64,000 nucleotides of DNA from Thiobacter sp. AK1 (lineage in GTDB: Bacteria > Pseudomonadota > Gammaproteobacteria > Burkholderiales > Thiobacteraceae), in assembly GCF_039822265.1 (NCBI RefSeq), contig NZ_JBAJEX010000001.1:124001-188000 (forward strand), in the 5' to 3' direction. Made by a program: the position numbers and the translations under genes. The notes beneath the pieces were generated by a model. It had not been told where the DNA came from. It did no database searches and saw nothing but the letters and a program-made list of their open reading frames with translations. Below are positions 57,846-64,000 of the stretch, piece after piece; position 1 is the first letter of the stretch, and the number at the start of each line of letters is the position of its first letter.

Positions 57846-58297
57846 GACCGTTCCCAGCGGGCCGCCGCCGCTTCGTCAGCGGTGCGCGCTTCCACCCAGC
57901 GGCTGCCTTCCGGGGTGTGCTCCTTCTTCCAGAACGGGGCACGTGTCTTGAGGTAATCCATGATGAATTCGCAGGCGGCGAATGCCTCGCCCCGATGGGC
58001 GCTCGTTACCGCCACCAACACGATTTGGTCCGAGGGCTTTAGCCGTCCCACGCGATGGATCACCAGGGCATCGAAGATGTCCCAGCGCCGGCGTGCCTGT
58101 TCGACGATGTCCTCCAGCGCTTTGTGGGTCATGGCGGGGTAGTGTTCCAGCAGCATTTCCTGCACGCTGCTATCGCCGTTCACATCGCGCACCAGCCCGA
58201 TAAAGACGGCGATGGCCCCAATATCGCTGCGTCCACCACGCAGGGCAGCGAGCTCCGCGCCCACGTCGAAATCCGCTTCCTGCACCCGCACCGGCAT
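57842..58297 (-). CDS. moaE: Molybdopterin synthase large subunit MoaE
   Basis: A 151-residue protein with GAIAVFIGLVRD, LEHYPAMTHKAL and the HRGEAFAACEFIMDYLKTRAPFWKKE region that includes the active-site lysines. With MoaD it inserts two sulfurs into precursor Z. Start at 58297 (MPVRVQ) lies 1 bp after the moaD stop. Confidence 0.94.
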   Translation of the reverse strand: MPVRVQEADFDVGAELAALRGGRSDIGAIAVFIGLVRDVNGDSSVQEMLLEHYPAMTHKALEDIVEQARRRWDIFDALVIHRVGRLKPSDQIVLVAVTSAHRGEAFAACEFIMDYLKTRAPFWKKEHTPEGSRWVEARTADEAAAARWERS

Positions 58298-58298
58298 G

Positions 58299-58553
58299 TC
58301 AACCTCCGGTGACCGGCGGGAAGATCGCCACCTCATCGCCTGCTCCTACCTGCGCCGAGGCATCGCGCATCTCTTGGTTTACCGCCACGCGGAAGGGTCG
58401 CTCCGTTAGCTCGCGTGCCCAAACGTCGCCCCGCGCGCGCAAAAGATCCAGGAGAACGTCCACCGTGGCCGCGTTAGGCAATTCCACCTGCTCCTCGCTG
58501 CGGCCGAGCACTTCCCGAAGCCGCGCGAAATACAAGACCTTGACCGTGATCAT
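58299..58553 (-). CDS. moaD: Molybdopterin synthase sulfur carrier MoaD
   Basis: An 84-residue ubiquitin-like protein ending in the di-glycine TGG that is thiocarboxylated. Starts MITVKVLYFARLRE; FPPVTGG at the end. Overlaps moeA by 4 bp. Confidence 0.92.
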   Translation of the reverse strand: MITVKVLYFARLREVLGRSEEQVELPNAATVDVLLDLLRARGDVWARELTERPFRVAVNQEMRDASAQVGAGDEVAIFPPVTGG

Positions 58554-59773
58554 CGCATGAGCTCCGCGAAAGGAATGAACCGGACGCGCTCGCCTTGCCG
58601 CACTGGTGCGGCGGCCGGCACATCCACCAAGCCGTCGCCCCACACGGTGGAGGTGAGCACCCCCGAGCCCTGATGAGGATAAATCTCCACCCGCGTCGTA
58701 GGCTCCTCGTCGCGCACCAGCCTGGCGCGCAGGAATTCTCGCCGACGGTCGGGACGCGGCCAGTCGAAGGCCGCCTCCACCCAGAACGCGGCGGGCATCA
58801 CCTGTTGCACGCCCTGCATACGCAGCAGGAAAGGCCGCGCGAACAGACAGAAGGTGACGAACACCGAAACCGGATTACCCGGCAGGCCGATAAAGGGTTT
58901 GCCAGCGACCTCGCCGAACGCGAGAGGTTTGCCCGGCTTGACCGCGATCCGCCACATGTCCAGACGGCCCTGTCGCTCCACCGCGGCCTTGACGAAATCC
59001 GCCTCCCCCACCGACACACCCCCGCTCGTGATGACGACGTCGGCGCATTGCGCGGCACGGGCCAACACCGCCATTGTCGCAGCCAGATCGTCCCGCACCG
59101 TGCCCAGATCCACCACCTCGAAGCCCAGCGCGGTCGCCAGCCCGTTGATGGTATAGCGATTGGAGTTGTAGATGCGGCCGGGTTCCAGCGGCATGCCCGG
59201 CGCGACCAGCTCATCCCCGGTGAAGAAGGTGGCCACCCGGAGACGGCGCACTACGGGCAACTGAGCAAGCCCAACGGAAGCCGCCAATCCCAAATGCTGG
59301 GGAAAAAGCCGCGTGCCGGCCGACAACACGGTGGCACCTGGAGCAATGTCCTCACCCGCGCGCCGGATGTGGGCACCGGGCGTCACCGCCTTGTGGACGG
59401 TCACCCCATCCTCTACGGCAGTCGTGTCCTCCTGCATCACCACGGCGTCGGCGCCCGGTGGAATCGGCGCGCCGGTGAAGATGCGGGCAGCCGTTTTCGG
59501 CGCAAGTGGCACCCCCACCGAGCCGGCGAGAATGCGCTGGCTTACCGGCAGGCGCGTGTCCCCCTGGGTATTTAGATCGCTCACGCGCACGGCATAGCCG
59601 TCCATGGCGCTGTTGTCGAGCGGCGGCACGGCGATGGGCGAGACCTGGGATTGGGCCAATGTGCGGCCCAACGCCGCCTCCGTGGCAACCGTCTCCACTT
59701 CGGTCAAAGGCCGCGCCGCAGCGAGCAGGCGGTCAAGCGCCTCATCGACGGAAAGCATCGGTTGTTGGCTCAT
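58550..59773 (-). CDS. moeA: Molybdopterin molybdenumtransferase MoeA
   Basis: A 407-residue protein with the MoeA motifs VPPLDNSAMDGYAV, GAPIPPGADAVVMQED, TSGGVSVGEADFVK and GLPGNPVSVFVTF. It inserts molybdate into adenylylated molybdopterin. Coupled to mobB upstream and moaD downstream by ATGA overlaps. Confidence 0.95.
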   Translation of the reverse strand: MSQQPMLSVDEALDRLLAAARPLTEVETVATEAALGRTLAQSQVSPIAVPPLDNSAMDGYAVRVSDLNTQGDTRLPVSQRILAGSVGVPLAPKTAARIFTGAPIPPGADAVVMQEDTTAVEDGVTVHKAVTPGAHIRRAGEDIAPGATVLSAGTRLFPQHLGLAASVGLAQLPVVRRLRVATFFTGDELVAPGMPLEPGRIYNSNRYTINGLATALGFEVVDLGTVRDDLAATMAVLARAAQCADVVITSGGVSVGEADFVKAAVERQGRLDMWRIAVKPGKPLAFGEVAGKPFIGLPGNPVSVFVTFCLFARPFLLRMQGVQQVMPAAFWVEAAFDWPRPDRRREFLRARLVRDEEPTTRVEIYPHQGSGVLTSTVWGDGLVDVPAAAPVRQGERVRFIPFAELMR

Positions 59774-60276
59774 GGGATTCGTCCGTGTTGCAGTATGAAT
59801 TCCGCGATGGCTGTCACGTCATCGAGATGAAACCAGGGCAGCGGAACCGGCACCCGTTCATCGCCCGCGAGTGCCAGAATGTGGCTGTCGTCCCGATAAA
59901 GAAGTGGCTTGCCAAGACTAGGACGGTGCACTTCCAGCTTGGGAATGGCCTCCCGCTTGTAGCCTTCCACCAGGACCAGGTCACAGGGGGCAAGCCGCGC
60001 CAGGTGCACCTCCAAGCTGGGCGGAGGCTTGCCGCGCAGCTCGTGCATGAGTGCCCAGCGTCGGTCGGAACTCACCAGCACCTCGGTGGCGCCGGCCTGA
60101 CGCTGGCGCCACGAATCCTTGCCAGGCCGATCGATGTCGAAGTCGTGATGGGTCTGCTTGATCACCGACACCTTTAGGCCACGCTCAACGAAGTGGGGAA
60201 TCAGCTTTTCCAACAGGGTGGTCTTGCCCGCCCCGCTATAGCCCGCCAACCCGAACACCCGCGCACCCGCCGCCAT
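59770..60276 (-). CDS. mobB: Molybdopterin-guanine dinucleotide biosynthesis protein MobB
   Basis: A 168-residue P-loop GTPase-like protein (GYSGAGKTTLLEK, Walker A at 12-19; VIKQTHHDFDIDRPGKDS; LVEGYKREAIPKLEV). It assists MGD formation, the cofactor form AioA uses. First gene of the operon; a ModE-type box abuts the start. The -10-like TATAAC lies only 3 bases before this ATG, so translation may really begin at a downstream GTG (60258). Confidence 0.9.
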   Translation of the reverse strand: MAAGARVFGLAGYSGAGKTTLLEKLIPHFVERGLKVSVIKQTHHDFDIDRPGKDSWRQRQAGATEVLVSSDRRWALMHELRGKPPPSLEVHLARLAPCDLVLVEGYKREAIPKLEVHRPSLGKPLLYRDDSHILALAGDERVPVPLPWFHLDDVTAIAEFILQHGRIP

Positions 60277-60278
60277 TG

Positions 60279-60300
60279 GTTATATTCTGATCGATATAAC
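60279..60300 (-). promoter_or_regulatory. ModE-type box upstream of mobB
   Basis: Perfect inverted repeat GTTATAT-N8-ATATAAC, matching the ModE consensus (TATAT-spacer-ATATAAC). It overlaps the probable -10 of the mobB operon, so binding should repress. Confidence 0.7.
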
Positions 60301-60329
60301 GCCGTCTGCCAAGCGCCGCATGGGGACAT

Positions 60330-60354
60330 AAAAAAACCCGGCACGGGCCGGGTT
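60330..60354 (-). terminator. Terminator of the THX gene
   Basis: AACCCGGC / GCCGGGTT stem with loop CCGT followed by a T-run on the minus strand, 8 bp after the THX stop. Confidence 0.88.
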
Positions 60355-60361
60355 GGCAAGC

Positions 60362-60484
60362 CTACTTGCGTTTGCCAGCCGGCTGCGGTGCTTCCTGTTT
60401 CTTCTTTTCCTTGTGGGGACGGCTCACGCCATAGGAGCCGTTATAGATCTTGCCGCGCCGGGTGCGCAAATCGCCTTTGCCCAT
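60362..60484 (-). CDS. 30S ribosomal protein THX
   Basis: A 40-residue very basic protein, [20 protein letters not shown] followed by SRPHKEKKK and a Lys/Gln/Pro tail. The first 26 residues match bacterial THX, a small peptide that fills a cavity at the top of the 30S head. AGGAG precedes the ATG. It has its own terminator. Confidence 0.88.
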   Translation of the reverse strand: MGKGDLRTRRGKIYNGSYGVSRPHKEKKKQEAPQPAGKRK

Positions 60485-60614
60485 GGTGGTCTCCTGACTT
60501 TGAAAAAACTCGGGGCGCTTATTCTACCCCAGCCCATGACTTCCACTCGCGTTGACCACTCTCCTGAACGTTGTCATCGAGACTTACACTACTCGAGCGC
60601 TACGTAAGCACGTC

Positions 60615-60742
60615 ACACCGTTGTGTTGTCTGCGCGAAAGCGGGGACCCAGAAAAATGGCCAGGACCATCCTGGATTCCCGCTCTCGGGGGAATGACAGT
60701 CCACTTGCGGCGCCTGTCACCGACTTTTGTCACGATCTATCG
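60615..60742 (+). repeat. Composite palindromic repeat, copy D
   Basis: Blocks in order: GCGCGAAAGCGGGGACCCAG, AAAAATGGCC, CTGGATTCCCGCTCTCGGGG, GAATGACAGTCCACTTGCGG, CGCCTGTCACCGACTTTTGT. Best match to copy C. The 389-bp gap 60485-60873 contains this repeat and the moaA control region, with no gene. Confidence 0.65.
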
Positions 60743-60837
60743 CAGGTGTAACGCTCGATAGCAGGTATCCCCGCCGAGACACCGCGTGCGCTACCCTCCC
60801 CTGCGATGGAAGTGGTTGTCTGCGACGGATGAAACCG

Positions 60838-60860
60838 GCTATATTCTGCGCAATATAACG
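60838..60860 (+). promoter_or_regulatory. ModE-type box upstream of moaA
   Basis: GCTATATT-CTGCGC-AATATAACG closely matches the ModE consensus and is the partner of the box before mobB. It ends 14 bp before the moaA ATG and includes TATATT/TATAAC elements usable as -10. Confidence 0.72.
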
Positions 60861-60873
60861 CAGGGAATGCCCC

Positions 60874-61851
60874 ATGCCCACGCTCATCGACCGCTTCGGC
60901 CGCCGCATCGAATATCTGCGCCTTTCGGTGACGGACCGCTGTGACCTGCGCTGTAGCTACTGCATGCCGGAGGGCTTCAAGGGCTTCGAGGAGCCGGCGC
61001 ACTGGCTCACTTTCGATGAGATCGAGCGTCTGCTGGCGGCCTTCGCTCGTCTCGGCCTGCGCCGCGTGCGCCTCACGGGCGGCGAACCGCTTTTGCGCGG
61101 CAATTTACCGGAGCTTGCGGCGCGGCTTGCCCGCCTACCCGGCATCGAGGATCTTTCCCTCAGCACCAATGCCACGCAGCTGGCCCGGCACGCGCTCGCG
61201 CTCCGGGCGGCTGGCATCACACGGCTCAACGTCAGCCTCGATTCGCTACGGCCAGAACGCATCGAGCGCATCGCCGGACGCGACGTGTTGGCACGCATCC
61301 TGGCGGGGCTGGATGCCGCCCAAGCGGCGGGATTTGCGCCCATCAAGATCAACATGGTGGCCATGCGCGGCGTCAACGACGACGAAATCGAGGACATGGT
61401 GGAATTCTGCATGGCACGCGGCTTCGTCCTCCGCCTGATCGAAACCATGCCCATGGGCGAAACGGGACGCAACGCCCAATATCTAGATTTACAGCCTGTG
61501 AAGGCGCGGCTTGCGGCGCGGTTTGGGCTGATGGAAGGCGAGTTTCCCGGAGGCGGTCCGGCGCGTTACTTGCGCACGCCAGACGGACGTTTCAGTGTCG
61601 GTTTCATCACGCCCATTTCCCAGCATTTTTGCGCCACCTGCAACCGCGTGCGGTTGTCGGTGGATGGCACCCTCTACCTCTGCCTGGGCCAGGAAGAACG
61701 CATGGAATTTCGGCCGCTATTGCGACGTGGGGCCGGCGAGGAAGAACTGACGGAGGCCATCCTGCAGGCAATTGAACTCAAGCCGGAACGCCACGAATTC
61801 CGCGAACAGCCAAACAAGATTTTGCGCTTCATGTCGATGACGGGCGGCTGA
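60874..61851 (+). CDS. moaA: GTP 3',8-cyclase MoaA
   Basis: A 325-residue radical SAM enzyme with CDLRCSYCM (first 4Fe-4S cluster), GGEPLLR, the second cluster FCATCNRVRLS ... LCLG and the C-terminal GG needed for activity. It begins Moco synthesis by converting GTP. CAGGGA serves as ribosome-binding site. Converges on glk with a 23-bp overlap. Confidence 0.95.
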   Translation: MPTLIDRFGRRIEYLRLSVTDRCDLRCSYCMPEGFKGFEEPAHWLTFDEIERLLAAFARLGLRRVRLTGGEPLLRGNLPELAARLARLPGIEDLSLSTNATQLARHALALRAAGITRLNVSLDSLRPERIERIAGRDVLARILAGLDAAQAAGFAPIKINMVAMRGVNDDEIEDMVEFCMARGFVLRLIETMPMGETGRNAQYLDLQPVKARLAARFGLMEGEFPGGGPARYLRTPDGRFSVGFITPISQHFCATCNRVRLSVDGTLYLCLGQEERMEFRPLLRRGAGEEELTEAILQAIELKPERHEFREQPNKILRFMSMTGG

Positions 61852-62839
61852 CGGCCCGCGCCGCCACCTGTAGCGCGCCCATTACGCCCACGTCCGGGCG
61901 CAACACCAGATGGACCGGAAAGCGGGCAAGAGCATCCCGGTAGCGGCCTTTGGCGCGGAAGGCAGCAAGGAAGCCACTTAACGCGAATCGTTGCGCGAGG
62001 CGGGGCGCAATCCCTCCTGCCAGATAAACCCCGCCGGCGGCCCAGGCGGTGAGGGCGAGATTGCCCGCCTGAGCCCCGTAGATGCGCAAGAACAGTTCCA
62101 GCGCCTGATTCGCCACCGCATCCCCATCGTCCAGGGCGGCGCGGCTTACCGCCGCCGCCCCCGCTTCCGCCACCGCCTTGCGCAAGCCAGGGGAGACCGG
62201 CCACCTGTCGGCCAAGTATTCAAACACGGCGACCAGTCCCGCGCCGGAGAGAATGCGTTCGTAGGAGACATGCCCGTGGCGCGCCATGAGGAAGCGCAGC
62301 AGGCCGATTTGCTCTTCATCGGTGGGCGCGAAATCCACGTGGCCCCCTTCCGAGGGCAGCACCTGGTAGTGATCGCCTGCCCAGACCAGAATCGCCTCAC
62401 CCAGGCCCGTGCCGGCCCCCAGCACCGCGCGCGGGGCGTGCGGCTTTTCCTGTCCTGCCTGCAGGGTCAGCAAATCGGAAGGCTTGAGCGCTTCGATGCC
62501 ATGGCCGACCGCCACGAAATCGTTGATGAGGATCACCTGGGGCAAGCCGCAGGCAGTCTCGATTTCGTCCGCATCCACCGTGAGTGCCAGATTGGTGAGC
62601 TCGAGACGCCGGCTTTCGACGGGTGCCGCCACGGCAAGACAGGCCGCATAAGGCCGCGGCCAACCGGCGAGAAAATGCTGGATCATGGCGGTAAGCGACG
62701 GCCACGCCCTGCTGTCGAAGCGCGCCTCGTTTAGCGTGCGTGCGGGCCGGCCATCATCCAAGGCGGCAAGACGCAGCAATGTCTTGCTGCCACCCACGTC
62801 GGCGGCAAGGACACAGGGAAGGGAATCGCTGGGGGTCAT
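61829..62839 (-). CDS. glk: Glucokinase
   Basis: A 336-residue ROK-unrelated Glk-type glucokinase with the phosphate motif ADVGGSKTLL, INDFVAVGHGIEAL, GAGTGLGEA and PSEGGHVDFAP. Start at 62839 (MTPSDSLP) chosen over an upstream ATG whose extension is not conserved. Phosphorylates glucose with ATP. Confidence 0.9.
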   Translation of the reverse strand: MTPSDSLPCVLAADVGGSKTLLRLAALDDGRPARTLNEARFDSRAWPSLTAMIQHFLAGWPRPYAACLAVAAPVESRRLELTNLALTVDADEIETACGLPQVILINDFVAVGHGIEALKPSDLLTLQAGQEKPHAPRAVLGAGTGLGEAILVWAGDHYQVLPSEGGHVDFAPTDEEQIGLLRFLMARHGHVSYERILSGAGLVAVFEYLADRWPVSPGLRKAVAEAGAAAVSRAALDDGDAVANQALELFLRIYGAQAGNLALTAWAAGGVYLAGGIAPRLAQRFALSGFLAAFRAKGRYRDALARFPVHLVLRPDVGVMGALQVAARAVSRPSST

Positions 62840-63011
62840 GCCCGCCCATGGTAGCCGGCACAGGGCGCGCGCGCCAGCGGCCATGCGACGTCACGGGCAG
62901 CGCGCTCGGCGCGCGGCTATCCTTGCCTTACGCCCGGCCAAAGCCAGCAGGCGGCATAACCCTGGCCCACGAAGCAAGGCAGGCCAAGATGCCGCCCTCT
63001 TCGGCCCAGGA

Positions 63012-63425
63012 TCAGCGGGCGTCGAATTCCCGGTCGGCGAGGCTAGCGACGATGGGGCAACGAGCCTCTGCTACCCCCGACTCGCACTGCTGCACGAGCT
63101 GCTGCAAGGTGCGCCTCATGCGTTCCAGGTCCTGGAGCCGGCTTTCGATGGCCGAGAGCTTTTGCATGGCCAGGGCCTTGGTTTCGCTGCAGTTGCCCTC
63201 CCCCAGCCGGAGCAGATTGATGATCTCCTCCAGGCTGAAACCCAGCCGCTGCGCGCGCTTGATGAACAGCACACGCGCCACCGCCTCTAGGGGATAGAGC
63301 CGGTAGCCTTCGGCGGGCTTGGGCGGTTCCTGCAATAACCCGCGCCGCTGGTAATAACGGATGGTCTCGATGTTGACGCCGGCCTTGCGCGCCAGGGTGC
63401 CGATGGTTATGCCTTTGATCGCCAT
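63012..63425 (-). CDS. merR: Mercury-responsive regulator MerR
   Basis: A 137-residue MerR protein (start MAIKGITIGTLARKAG). Cysteines C79, C114 and C123 are spaced x34 and x8, exactly as the Hg(II)-binding triad of classical MerR (C82, C117, C126), with PIVASL after the last one. It is about 19 kb from merTPA, with no mer structural gene beside it and no mer-type palindrome found in its own upstream region. An ATG three codons upstream (63434) is also possible. Confidence 0.9.
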   Translation of the reverse strand: MAIKGITIGTLARKAGVNIETIRYYQRRGLLQEPPKPAEGYRLYPLEAVARVLFIKRAQRLGFSLEEIINLLRLGEGNCSETKALAMQKLSAIESRLQDLERMRRTLQQLVQQCESGVAEARCPIVASLADREFDAR

Positions 63426-63660
63426 GTGGGCCATTAACGGCAGCCTCTGGAAAACCTTTAGCGTGAGATAACGCGAAACAGCGCCTGCCGGGGCCGCTCT
63501 ACGGAGCCAATACCCGCGCAGCGCACCGGCTTAAGACTCAAGATCCCGGCGCCACTGCCGTTACGATTGGGCAATACGGGCGTGATTCCCGCGCTGGCAG
63601 CGAGCTGCTATCATTCGCAAGTCTCGCCCGCAAAAAATAAAGACGAACGGAAAACACACC

Positions 63661-64000
63661 ATGCGCCTTGTTTCCTGCACCGTCCTGCTCGCCCTCAGCC
63701 TCTCGGGCTGCGCCACTGCCACGGACCCCCGGGATCCGCTGGAGCCCGTCAACCGCGGCATCTATCGGTTCAACGAAACCGTGGACAAGGCCGTGCTCAA
63801 ACCGGTAGCCCAGGGCTACAAGGCGGTCCTGCCCCAGCCCGTGCGCACCGGAGTGGCGAATTTCTTTTCCAACATCGAAGACGTGCTGATCGCCCTCAAC
63901 AACTTGCTCCAGTTCAAGTTCCACAATGCCGCCTCCGACGTGGCGCGGGTCGCGTTCAACACGACGTTCGGCATCGCGGGCATTTTCGATGTGGCCACTT
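63661..64000 (+). CDS. mlaA: MlaA-family outer membrane lipoprotein, 5' part
   Basis: The frame starts at 63661 with a lipoprotein signal (LLALSLSGC, lipidated Cys17) and runs off the window end after 113 codons. DPLEPVNRGIYRFNETVDKA and the FFSNIEDVLIALNNLLQ helix are typical of MlaA (VacJ), which removes misplaced phospholipids from the outer leaflet with OmpC and the MlaFEDB system. Confidence 0.9.
   Translation, partial: MRLVSCTVLLALSLSGCATATDPRDPLEPVNRGIYRFNETVDKAVLKPVAQGYKAVLPQPVRTGVANFFSNIEDVLIALNNLLQFKFHNAASDVARVAFNTTFGIAGIFDVAT

Overview
The window is a high-GC, gene-dense stretch of what looks like a betaproteobacterial chromosome, probably a metal-tolerant chemolithotroph. Evidence for this is the syntenic housekeeping block rluB-scpB-scpA / trpS / M50 peptidase / Sua5-like / PHP, yciB-yciI-bolA-ppiase and purL, a SpeD-SpeE fusion, a Hg-type MerR and a complete arsenite-oxidase regulon. 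The genus cannot be fixed from the sequence alone. No rRNA, tRNA, CRISPR array, transposase or phage integrase was seen.

Layout. 0-9.6 kb: conserved housekeeping genes (prmB end, rluB, scpBA, trpS, M50 protease, Sua5-like, PHP phosphatase, yciB, yciI, bolA, a parvulin lipoprotein). 9.7-15.7 kb: an HDOD gene remnant, purL, a small zinc-binding protein and nnr. 15.7-22.1 kb: a divergent arsenic locus. On the minus strand are arsB, crcB, a DUF190 gene and a TauE-like gene. On the plus strand are arsR, a periplasmic rhodanese, an ArsP/SO_0444-like permease, a Cys-tailed small protein and a thioredoxin. 22.2-32.7 kb: an accessory block with a leftover tail of an N-type ATP synthase gamma gene, a P-type ATPase, an apparently circularly permuted ATP-grasp protein, an AsnB-like amidotransferase, a decayed DevBCA-type exporter and a CDF metal exporter. 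33-41.9 kb: YqjD/YqjE/YqjK-like envelope proteins, a TDT transporter, a second ATP-grasp paralogue behind a P-type ATPase remnant, the SpeD-SpeE fusion and an ABC importer. 42-47.4 kb: merTPA with a MerR-type promoter but no adjacent merR, an MFS transporter and a collapsed metal-efflux region (TolC-like gene joined to a merR stub). 47.5-57.5 kb: arsenite oxidase aioBA divergent from aioXSR, then acr3-arsC-arsC-arsR and a DUF302 gene. 57.5-61.9 kb: molybdenum-cofactor genes (modE-like, moaE, moaD, moeA, mobB, moaA) with two ModE-type boxes. 61.8-64 kb: glk, a Hg-type merR and the start of mlaA.

How the parts fit. AioA needs a molybdopterin cofactor, and the Moco operon lies next to the arsenic island. 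AioX (sensor), AioS (kinase) and AioR (sigma-54 activator) should switch on aioBA through a good -24/-12 promoter upstream of aioB. Arsenite can leave by ArsB or ACR3, and arsenate can be reduced by two ArsC proteins.

Two themes stand out. First, a P-type ATPase/ATP-grasp gene pair occurs twice: one copy is intact and extended by an AsnB-like amidotransferase, the other keeps only a frameshifted ATPase stub. Second, several genes carry scars (internal deletions, frameshifts or truncated ends), and a composite palindromic repeat of about 110-135 bp occurs at least four times.
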